This document shows, piece after piece, positions 7,421 through 13,753 of a DNA stretch of 14,076 nucleotides. A program made the translations under genes and the position numbers. The notes beneath the pieces are model-generated. The model did not search any database and was not told the origin of the DNA. It worked only from the letters and a program-made list of their open reading frames with translations. The first letter of the stretch is position 1, and every line of letters starts with the position of its first letter. This stretch comes from Bacteroidota bacterium (lineage in GTDB: Bacteria > Bacteroidota > Bacteroidia > Flavobacteriales_D > Crocinitomicaceae), in the NCBI GenBank assembly GCA_016866375.1, contig VGMK01000032.1, positions 1-14,076 of the forward strand. Reading direction: 5' to 3'.

Positions 7421-8748
7421 GAAAAAGTAAGTCGTTGTCCTGGTGTTTGTTCTATAATTTTGTTGTTATCCCAAACAATCCTCCCATTCACAAGGGTTGT
7501 TTTTATTTTATGCGAAAACGCATACCCATCAAATGGAGACCAGCCACACTGATAAAGCAGCCCTTCTTTAGATACATGTGTTTGCGCTGTTGGATCAACA
7601 ATGACAATATCAGCTGAATACCCCTCTCGCAGGAATCCACGGTTTTCGATACGAAAAAGAATGGCAGGCCCATGCGCCATCTTTTCCACAACTTTTTCTA
7701 GGTGAATTTTACCGTCCTTCACCTTTTCAAGCATTGCAAGAAGGGCATGTTGAGCAAGAGGTCCGCCAGAAGGAGCAGATGCATAGGGCTGCGCTTTTTC
7801 CTCTAAAGTATGCGGGGCATGATCCGTGGCTATAACATCGATTCTATCGTCGAGCACAGCTTTCCATATAGCTTCTCTGTCTTTCATGGACTTAACAGCG
7901 GGATTCCACTTTATCAAATTACCTTTCAGAGCATAATCTTTATCAGAGAACCAAAGGTGATGAATACAGGCCTCAGCCGTAATTTTTTTGTCGTTTAAGG
8001 GAATATTATTATCAAACAATGACAGTTCCTTTTCCGTTGAAATATGCAATACATGAAGTCTGGCACCATGTTTTTTTGCCAGAGAAACTGCTAATGAGGA
8101 TGAAAGATAACATGCATTTTCATCTCGAATAAGGGGATGAGCGCTTACCGGAATATTTTCCCCATATAATTCTTTAAAATGAGTAAAATTCGAACGAATA
8201 GTTTGTTCGTCTTCACAATGTGTAGCAATAAGGAGAGGGACGTTTGCAAATAATCCATTTAGCGTTTGTTCATTATCTACCAACATATTACCGGTGGAAG
8301 AACCCATAAAAACCTTGACTCCACAAACATTTTTCGGGTTCGTTTTAAGTACTTCTTCAAGGTTGTTATTTGATGCTCCCATGTAAAATGAATAGTTTGC
8401 AATGGAATCCTTTGACGCAATGACGTATTTATCCGCCAGCAATCCTTGAGTCAATGCATTGGGAATGGTATTAGGCATTTCCATAAAGGAAGTAATTCCT
8501 CCCGCCACGGCTGCCCTTGATTCTGATTTGATACACGCTTTATGTGTTAAGCCAGGCTCTCGGAAGTGCACTTGGTCATCGATACATCCAGGTAACACAT
8601 AACATCCTTCTGCATTAATTTCGTTTTGGTGTGATAGGGAGTCAATTATACCGCCAATTTTTGTGATATTACCCTTCTCAATCAATATGTCTCCCTCAAA
8701 AAACAAACCCTCATTTACAATGGTCCCATTCTTAATAACGGTTTTCAT
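7417..8748 (-). CDS. pyrC: Dihydroorotase (class I amidohydrolase)
   Basis: Third step of pyrimidine synthesis, interconverting N-carbamoyl-L-aspartate and L-dihydroorotate. I start it at the ATG at 8748, giving 443 residues; it overlaps the upstream stop as ATGA, and a TTG eight codons earlier is less likely. Both dihydroorotase signatures are present: DDQVHFREPG near residue 61 and ATDHAPHTLEEK near residue 309. Probable metal ligands are His61, Lys145 (in GVKVFMGSST, a candidate carboxylated lysine), His177 (IATHCED), His232 or His235 (LHVLHIST) and Asp309. The first His of the usual HxH pair is Gln59 here. It sits between a polyprenol glycosyltransferase and a small lipoprotein. Function is near certain, although related hydantoinases and allantoinases share the fold. 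Confidence 0.92.
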   Translation of the reverse strand: MKTVIKNGTIVNEGLFFEGDILIEKGNITKIGGIIDSLSHQNEINAEGCYVLPGCIDDQVHFREPGLTHKACIKSESRAAVAGGITSFMEMPNTIPNALTQGLLADKYVIASKDSIANYSFYMGASNNNLEEVLKTNPKNVCGVKVFMGSSTGNMLVDNEQTLNGLFANVPLLIATHCEDEQTIRSNFTHFKELYGENIPVSAHPLIRDENACYLSSSLAVSLAKKHGARLHVLHISTEKELSLFDNNIPLNDKKITAEACIHHLWFSDKDYALKGNLIKWNPAVKSMKDREAIWKAVLDDRIDVIATDHAPHTLEEKAQPYASAPSGGPLAQHALLAMLEKVKDGKIHLEKVVEKMAHGPAILFRIENRGFLREGYSADIVIVDPTAQTHVSKEGLLYQCGWSPFDGYAFSHKIKTTLVNGRIVWDNNKIIEQTPGQRLTFS

Positions 8749-9455
8749 AGGTTCATTTTTTTCATTTTCCAAACCCCAAAAAATGCCTCTCTAAATATTT
8801 TTGTACTCATTTTTGACTCTCCAAATTGTCTATCTACAAATGTTATAGGAATCTCTTTAAGCTTAAAACCGCTTTTTTTGGCGGCATACTTCATGCAGAT
8901 TTGAAATGCATATCCTTTAAACGGAATATTATCCAGTTTGATACTTTCTAAAACTTCTCTTTTGTAACATTTGAAGCCTGCAGTAGTGTCTTTAATCTTT
9001 ATCCATAGAATAATTCTCACATAGACGCTCGCAAAATAAGAGATCAACCATCTCGAGAAGGGCCAATTTTCAATTTTGCCTCCCTTACAATAGCGCGATC
9101 CAATGGCTAAATCTGCACCATTGTCACAAGCCTCCTTGAGCCTTATCAAATCACACGGGTTGTGAGAAAAGTCACAATCCATCTCAAAGATATGTGTATA
9201 TCCGCGCGCCAAACAATACTTAAATCCGTGAATATAGGCTGTTCCTAAACCTAGTTTACCGATTCGTTTCTCAAGGAAAACCCGTCCCTCAAACTCTTTT
9301 TTCAGAGATTCTATTTTTTTGCCGGTTCCATCCGGACTATTATCGTCAATAAATAAAATATGACAATTCACTCCTTGATTTAAAATGGCGCGCGTCATCG
9401 ACTCAACATTATCTGTTTCGTTGTAAGTCGGGATAATAACTATTGAAGATGCCAC
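8745..9455 (-). CDS. Polyprenol monophosphomannose synthase-like glycosyltransferase (GT2)
   Basis: Family 2 glycosyltransferase of the Dpm1 type, expected to move mannose from GDP-mannose to a polyprenyl phosphate at the cytoplasmic face of the membrane. Visible motifs are SIVIIPTYNETDNV, LFIDDNSPDGTG, LGLGTAYIHGF, the DxD-type metal site in EMDCDFSHNP (homologues usually have Ala between the two Asp), IGSRYCKGG, and the acceptor-loop region DTTAGFKCYKREVL. The 236-residue product has no C-terminal membrane domain, so it is a soluble or peripheral form. I start it at the GTG at 9455: a TTG at 9503 is also in frame, but the predicted promoter (9472-9504) lies inside that longer version. It is the first gene of a three-gene operon with pyrC and the lipoprotein. 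The sugar is inferred from the family. Confidence 0.85.
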   Translation of the reverse strand: MASSIVIIPTYNETDNVESMTRAILNQGVNCHILFIDDNSPDGTGKKIESLKKEFEGRVFLEKRIGKLGLGTAYIHGFKYCLARGYTHIFEMDCDFSHNPCDLIRLKEACDNGADLAIGSRYCKGGKIENWPFSRWLISYFASVYVRIILWIKIKDTTAGFKCYKREVLESIKLDNIPFKGYAFQICMKYAAKKSGFKLKEIPITFVDRQFGESKMSTKIFREAFFGVWKMKKMNL

Positions 9456-9471
9456 AAAGCCAGTTAGACTT

Positions 9472-9504
9472 CGAAGATAAGTAATAATGTGCCAAAAACT
9501 CAAA
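9472..9504 (-). promoter_or_regulatory. Promoter for the glycosyltransferase-pyrC-lipoprotein operon
   Basis: On the minus strand, TTTG (9504-9501) is followed after 21 bases by TATCTTCG (9479-9472), a one-mismatch version of TAnnTTTG. It lies 16 bases upstream of the GTG start at 9455, which supports that start. The octamer is the same as that before uppS. Confidence 0.55.
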
Positions 9505-9652
9505 AAAGCAAAGCATTAATAATCGTGGCCCAAGCAAAAAGCGGACACATGTGTACTAAATAAAAGTCTTAAGAGTTTAAATTTAAAGGAAGAATTATTT
9601 CACTAGGCATATTGCCATCAAATAGCAAATAAATCGGTAGATATGTCAAAGG

Positions 9653-10228
9653 TTAACGCATTCTCGGCTTTTTTCCGCCCATCATTTGAGCCATACGCAT
9701 CTGATTTTTTGATGGAGCCATTTGCAGTTGTTGTTGCATCATTTTAATTTGATCGCGAAGCATTCCCTTTTTGTCAAACTTTTTTGCCTCTCCTAATAAG
9801 GAAACAGCCTCTGTTTTTCGTCCGGATTGAGCACAAATTCCCGCCAAATGCATACGCGCTACAGCGTTGTCTTCTGAAGTTCTCAGTCCTAGGGAAAGTG
9901 CCTTTCTCAATAATGTTTCACTTTGATTAAACCCTATCTCTTGCGCATTCATAAGTGCTTGCAAATACAAAATATATGCGTGTTGCTTTTTTGGTAAAAA
10001 CTGTGGGTGTGTTATTTTATTGATGAATTTTTTTGCCTTCTCTTGATCTCCTTTCTGCATTTGATACAAAGCCCAAATCATTTTTTCATTTCTAAAGAAA
10101 GAAGCCACAAGTAAACCCGTTACCAAAATAAAGGTAATTCCCCAGCCCCAATGACCCGTTGCAAAAAGCCAAACATTAAAACTCAATGCTGATAGGGTTA
10201 ATGCTATTCTGATGATAAATCCTGTCAT
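9653..10228 (-). CDS. Two-TM protein with a TPR-like domain and Met-rich basic tail
   Basis: I do not recognise a named family. The 191-residue product starts with two predicted membrane helices (about residues 4-24 and 27-46), split by the short turn TGHWGWG. A helical stretch of TPR-like repeats covers about residues 50-150; KGDQEKAKKFINK, AETLL-type heptads such as SETLLRKALSLG, and ARMHLAGICAQSGRKTEAVSLLGEAKKF fit the TPR pattern of small and large residues. The last 38 residues hold nine methionines plus several Gln, Lys and Arg (for example QMRMAQMMGGKKPRMR). This suggests an inner-membrane scaffold with the TPR domain in the cytoplasm, by the positive-inside rule. It is downstream of the RidA-like gene on the same strand, with 70 bases between; whether they share a transcript is unclear. 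Confidence 0.75.
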   Translation of the reverse strand: MTGFIIRIALTLSALSFNVWLFATGHWGWGITFILVTGLLVASFFRNEKMIWALYQMQKGDQEKAKKFINKITHPQFLPKKQHAYILYLQALMNAQEIGFNQSETLLRKALSLGLRTSEDNAVARMHLAGICAQSGRKTEAVSLLGEAKKFDKKGMLRDQIKMMQQQLQMAPSKNQMRMAQMMGGKKPRMR

Positions 10229-10246
10229 ATTTTTTTAATTTAGAAG

Positions 10247-10302
10247 GTAGAATTCAAAATTTAGATTTTTTGTCATTCTACATTGTTCATTTTACATTCT
10301 AC
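10247..10302. repeat. Short direct and inverted repeats between the TPR and RidA-like genes
   Basis: The octamer CATTCTAC occurs at 10274-10281 and 10295-10302, exactly 21 bases apart, and its inverted 7-mer GTAGAAT is at 10247-10253. The second octamer includes the stop codon of the RidA-like gene. The intervening DNA is similar AT-rich sequence (ATTTAC/ATTTAG). No T-run follows a stem, so it is not a standard terminator. Confidence 0.45.
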
Positions 10303-10733
10303 TCAATTGTTGCAATACACTTCAACTCAATGGCAATCGGTGTTGGCAGCGCATTGATTTCACACGTTGTTCTGCACGGTAAATTTTCTTTAAAATACTC
10401 CGCATATACGCGGTTATATGTTTGAAAGTCGCGCTTCATGTTCACCAAAAAAACGGTCACGTCTACTAATTGATCCCAACTAGAACCAGATTCCTCCAAA
10501 ATAACACGGACGTTATCAAACACGCTTCTGCATTGTGCTTCAAAATTAAATTCTATAAAATTTCCGTTTTTGTCCAATTTCAAACCTGGCACAGCAGAAT
10601 CCGTATCGTCTGAACCCGCCACTCTTGGACCAACCCCAGAAAGAAACAACAAGTTTCCAACACGTCGCGCGTGCGGATATAAGCCAACAGGTTTAGGAGC
10701 TTTGCTTGTTGAAATACGAGCTTGATTTGACAT
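10299..10733 (-). CDS. RidA family deaminase, 2-aminomuconate deaminase-like
   Basis: RidA/YjgF/Rid-family protein of 144 residues. RidA proteins hydrolyse reactive enamine/imine intermediates as trimers in the cytoplasm. The C-terminal active-site region is typical: PCRTTCEINALPTPIAIELKC-type sequence, with the Arg that binds the carboxylate and a Glu near the end. The opening GLYPHARRVGNLLFLSGVGPR and the block CRSVFDNVRVILEESGSSW resemble 2-aminomuconate deaminases (AmnD/NbaF) of the kynurenine and aminophenol routes more than housekeeping RidA; this narrower call is from memory of the pattern. No other degradation gene is in the window. A TAnnTTTG element lies just ten bases before the ATG. 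Confidence 0.85.
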   Translation of the reverse strand: MSNQARISTSKAPKPVGLYPHARRVGNLLFLSGVGPRVAGSDDTDSAVPGLKLDKNGNFIEFNFEAQCRSVFDNVRVILEESGSSWDQLVDVTVFLVNMKRDFQTYNRVYAEYFKENLPCRTTCEINALPTPIAIELKCIATIE

Positions 10734-10743
10734 TTTTTTTTGG

Positions 10744-10751
10744 CAAATATA
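10744..10751 (-). promoter_or_regulatory. -7 element TATATTTG for the RidA-like gene
   Basis: Reading the minus strand, TATATTTG (10751-10744) matches TAnnTTTG exactly, ten bases before the ATG at 10733. The implied leader is about seven bases. No clear -33 TTTG is found within 17-23 bases. Confidence 0.5.
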
Positions 10752-10801
10752 GGGATTATTGACGAGTCATTATTTCATTCAATTGCCATAACTTCTCAGG
10801 A

Positions 10802-10999
10802 ATGAGTTCTACACTATCAATTGTCATTCCAACCTGTAACGAAGAAGGAAATATTATCTTGTTGACAAGATTAAATGTGGCCAATTGATAAGAATGGTAA
10901 CTAGAAAAATGAATTTGGTGATGAATGCATTAACTCTTTTCCATTGAAACAATGTCCCAAAAACAACAAAAAGAATATTTTAGCGTTTTTATCAGATGA
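10802..10999 (+). pseudogene. Probable remnant of a family 2 glycosyltransferase
   Basis: An ATG at 10802 opens a 28-codon frame, MSSTLSIVIPTCNEEGNI and ten more residues, ending in TGA at 10886-10888. This is the classic N-terminal nucleotide-sugar-binding start of GT2 enzymes (usually SIVIPTYNEEGN), but no further GT2 motif follows and the same frame is closed several times up to about 10930. From about 10931 the same frame is open again (LFSIETMSQKQQ and on) and ends in TGA at 10997-10999, overlapping the porZ ATG as ATGA. I infer a gene that lost its middle, leaving both ends; the 3' piece is not recognisable by itself. The N-terminal match is fairly secure, the shared origin of the two ends less so. 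Confidence 0.5.
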
Positions 11000-13338
11000 A
11001 AACAAAGAGTATTTTTTTTCTTCTATTAGTTTTTTCAAGCCTTTTGTTAAGGGCTCAAATAGGCATGGGAGAATGGCGCTTTCATTCAACGACAAAATCA
11101 GCAAAAGATGTTGTTGCAACGGAAGAATATGTATACACGGCCTTTGAAAATGGACTGTTAATATTAAAAATTTCAGATAAAAGTCAAGAATTATTAAATG
11201 TTCTTAATGGCTTATCCGACATTGACATTTCTTGTATATATTACGATTATCAGGATCAATCTTTATTCATTGGTTATGAAAACGGAAATATTGATCGATT
11301 AAAAAACGGGCGTATTCATAACATTCCGGCTCTTGCATTGGCATCCATTTCAAATTCAAAAAAAATTAATCATTTTCAAAGGAAAGGGGATTTTATCTAT
11401 GTTGCTTGTGATTTTGCAATTCTAAAAATGGATCCAATTAAAGATGAAATTAAAGATACGTATTACCCAACAAATTCATTAGAATCTGTTAATGATATGT
11501 GTTTCAAGGGAGATACTATTTTTGCTCTTTCTCCAACTAAACTGTTCTCTGGTCTGCTTTCAAATCCAGCACTTGCAGATGCTTCACAGTGGAGTATGGA
11601 CTCACGTATATTGCCACAAACAGGAGTTACGAACAAAGAAATCGAAAATTTTAATGATAATTTAGTTGTTTTAATGCAGGTCCAAGGTGCTCCCGCTGAC
11701 TCTGTTGTTAAATTAACACCCTCCGGGTATCAAGTTATTTACTCGTTTCCTTGGCAAGCAAAAATAAATTCAATTAATGTATTGAACAATGGAAAATTAG
11801 CACTTAATGTGAATGGGGCGTATGTTGAGTTAGATCAGAACTTTAATGAAGGTTTGTTTTACGGTTCTGGCACCTTTAATCAAGAGTTTTTAGTAAGTCG
11901 TTCTTCTAGAAATTCAAAAGGTGTGTGGATTTCAGATTTAGAGTTGGGGCTTATATGGTTCCCGACCAATTATTTATCTTTTGATGTTTTTAAAGTTTCT
12001 GGGACCGATAATAAATATTTCTATTCTATAGATAGTTACAACGGAAAAACTGCGATTGCCTCAGGGTATTTATTAGACAAACTCCCGGCTTTCAGTAAAA
12101 ATGGTGTTCACTTTTTCGAAAAAGAGAACGAGGGGGAAAAATGGCGCTTTAGAGACGTTTATCAAACTCCCTGTTGGGACGGATTGAATATTTGGGACAT
12201 GCTAGATGTTTCAATAAACCCAAAAAACCAAGCAGAATATGCTGTAAGTACTTATTCAGAAGTTCCGGTAACGGTCTTCAATGGAGATTCATGTGAAACC
12301 TTTACTGATGCAAATTCCACACTTGAAAAAACAGCAATTGGGAACGGGTGGAGTTTAGTTTCTGATGTTTGTTACGATGACAAAGGAAATTTGTGGTGTT
12401 TAAACGGATATTCAGAAATGCCGTTAAACGTTCGCTTAGCAAGTGATGGATCATGGCAGAATTTCGATTTAGGAGCAGCCGCTAAAAACAAGTATACTAA
12501 GAAAATGGTAATTGATTTTGATGGGAATATTTGGTGCGCCACATATAATTCCGGCTTGTTTGGTTATTCATATGGAGAATCAATTAGCGATATTTCAGAT
12601 GACGATAGAATCAACCTTCAAACAGGAGAAAACGCAGGAAATCTTCCTTCGGAGAATGTAACGGCTATTGCCGTAGATTTTGACGGAGAAATTTGGATCG
12701 GAACAGATGCTGGATTTGCGATTTTATATAATGCTTCGAGTGCGTTTTCTGCCGGCGCAGGGAATTTTGATGCACAGCGAGTGAAAGTAACTTTTGAAGG
12801 AAACGTTGAATACGTGTTAGGTTCTACTCATATTACGGATATAGAGGTGGATGGCGGAAACCGCAAATGGGTAGGCACTGCAAATGCAGGAATCATTCTC
12901 CTTTCGTCAGATGGATCCGATATTCTAGCGCAATACACCACAGAAAACTCCCCTCTGATCTCAAATGTGGTTTTTGATCTTAAATTAGACCAAAATACAG
13001 GAGAACTGTTTATAATTACCGACAAAGGATTGCTTTCTTTTCGCACCAACTCCAGTTACGAGGATCCTAGCTATGAAAGCGCTAAGGTATTTCCAAATCC
13101 TGTGAGGCCGGGTTATTCTGGGCCCATCACCATTCAAGGAATTCGGTATAATTCAGACGTAAAAATTACGGATGCCGCGGGCAATTTAGTATACAAAACC
13201 ACATCCAATGGAGGAACTGCAACTTGGGATGGAAATAACCTAGAGGGGAAGCCGGTTTCAAGCGGTGTTTACTTTATCTGGACAGCCCAAAATGAAGGCA
13301 AAGGGAAAAAAGTTGGAAAGGTCGCTATTGTGAGATAA
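10996..13338 (+). CDS. porZ: Type IX secretion system protein PorZ
   Basis: Surface protein of the T9SS attachment machinery. In Porphyromonas gingivalis PorZ binds A-LPS and works with the sortase PorU when cargo is cleaved and anchored. The product is 780 residues, close to the known 776. It has a signal peptide (MKTKSIFFLLLVFSSLLLRA, then Gln) and, in residues about 25-690, beta-propeller repeats of the two-component-regulator type, with recurring blades such as DFDGNIWCATYNSGLF, DFDGEIWIGTDAGFAIL and DGGNRKWVGTANAGIILL. From about residue 694 comes a type A T9SS sorting domain: KVFPNPVRPG, VKITDAAGNLVY, SSGVYFIW and the basic end GKKVGKVAIVR. The start overlaps the end of the remnant upstream. 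No clear promoter is visible; TATTTTAG at 10976-10983 is a weak candidate. Confidence 0.88.
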   Translation: MKTKSIFFLLLVFSSLLLRAQIGMGEWRFHSTTKSAKDVVATEEYVYTAFENGLLILKISDKSQELLNVLNGLSDIDISCIYYDYQDQSLFIGYENGNIDRLKNGRIHNIPALALASISNSKKINHFQRKGDFIYVACDFAILKMDPIKDEIKDTYYPTNSLESVNDMCFKGDTIFALSPTKLFSGLLSNPALADASQWSMDSRILPQTGVTNKEIENFNDNLVVLMQVQGAPADSVVKLTPSGYQVIYSFPWQAKINSINVLNNGKLALNVNGAYVELDQNFNEGLFYGSGTFNQEFLVSRSSRNSKGVWISDLELGLIWFPTNYLSFDVFKVSGTDNKYFYSIDSYNGKTAIASGYLLDKLPAFSKNGVHFFEKENEGEKWRFRDVYQTPCWDGLNIWDMLDVSINPKNQAEYAVSTYSEVPVTVFNGDSCETFTDANSTLEKTAIGNGWSLVSDVCYDDKGNLWCLNGYSEMPLNVRLASDGSWQNFDLGAAAKNKYTKKMVIDFDGNIWCATYNSGLFGYSYGESISDISDDDRINLQTGENAGNLPSENVTAIAVDFDGEIWIGTDAGFAILYNASSAFSAGAGNFDAQRVKVTFEGNVEYVLGSTHITDIEVDGGNRKWVGTANAGIILLSSDGSDILAQYTTENSPLISNVVFDLKLDQNTGELFIITDKGLLSFRTNSSYEDPSYESAKVFPNPVRPGYSGPITIQGIRYNSDVKITDAAGNLVYKTTSNGGTATWDGNNLEGKPVSSGVYFIWTAQNEGKGKKVGKVAIVR

Positions 13339-13376
13339 AGAATCAAAAAGACTTCGTTTAGAAAACGGGAATTCAT

Positions 13377-13730
13377 TTACTCCTCTTCTCGGTAATATTC
13401 ATTGGCTGTAAAATACTCCAACATTGCTTCTTTCAATAAAAACTGCTGCTCTTTGTGTTCCAATGGTGGTAATTGCTTACACAATTTGAAATGCGGCCAA
13501 CCGTCTTCGTCTCTTCCCTCGAATTCATAATAGCCATAAGGCTCTAGCAGGGTGCAAATGGCGATATGAAATAATTCTGTTTTTTCTTGTTTGGAATAAT
13601 TTTGATGTCCTTTTCCTAACTCGTTTACGCCAATAAGAAATAACATCGCTTGTACATCCATTCCCGCGCCAAACGTTATTTCCAAGTGTTGCTTAAGGCG
13701 TAAAAACCGTATTTCTATATCGTAATCCAT
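13377..13730 (-). CDS. Conserved Bacteroidota protein of unknown function
   Basis: A 117-residue soluble protein with no signal peptide or membrane segment. It begins MDYDIEIRFLRLKQHLEITFG, followed by DVQAMLFLIGVNELGKG and a well-structured central block, ELFHIAICTLLEPYGYYEFEG, then DEDGWPHFKLCKQLPPL and an acidic tail ending YYREEE. The aromatic and acidic pattern looks conserved rather than random, and I recall near-identical hypothetical proteins in Flavobacteriia, but no function. It is convergent with porZ (38 bases between stops) and follows a GH3 gene on the same strand by 23 bases, yet has its own -7 element only four bases before the ATG, so it may be translated from a leaderless mRNA. 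Confidence 0.8.
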   Translation of the reverse strand: MDYDIEIRFLRLKQHLEITFGAGMDVQAMLFLIGVNELGKGHQNYSKQEKTELFHIAICTLLEPYGYYEFEGRDEDGWPHFKLCKQLPPLEHKEQQFLLKEAMLEYFTANEYYREEE

Positions 13731-13734
13731 TACG

Positions 13735-13742
13735 CAAAGGTA
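13735..13742 (-). promoter_or_regulatory. -7 element TACCTTTG for the conserved unknown gene
   Basis: On the minus strand TACCTTTG (13742-13735) matches TAnnTTTG exactly and lies in the 23-base gap after the GH3 gene, four bases before the ATG at 13730. Transcription would start at or within a base or two of the start codon. No -33 TTTG is apparent. Confidence 0.5.
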
Positions 13743-13753
13743 GGCGAAAAGGA

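Noticed and set aside
9456..9503. N-terminal extension of the glycosyltransferase from a TTG at 9503
   Set aside because: The predicted promoter lies within it, and GT2 enzymes of this type begin just before the SIVIIPTYNE strand.
9545..9554. Perfect palindrome ACACATGTGT in the gap between the TPR and glycosyltransferase genes
   Set aside because: A 10-base palindrome alone is too short to claim an operator; it sits upstream of the promoter with no second copy seen. The rest of this 197-base gap shows nothing else convincing.
10756..10934. Minus-strand open frame of about 58 codons ending in NEIMTRQ
   Set aside because: It has no start codon until near its end, matches no family I know, and lies opposite the recognisable GT2 peptide on the plus strand.
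13346..13366. Possible terminator hairpin between porZ and the convergent gene
   Set aside because: Only a 5-bp stem (CGTTT/AAACG) with a distant short T-run on the minus strand; too weak to call.
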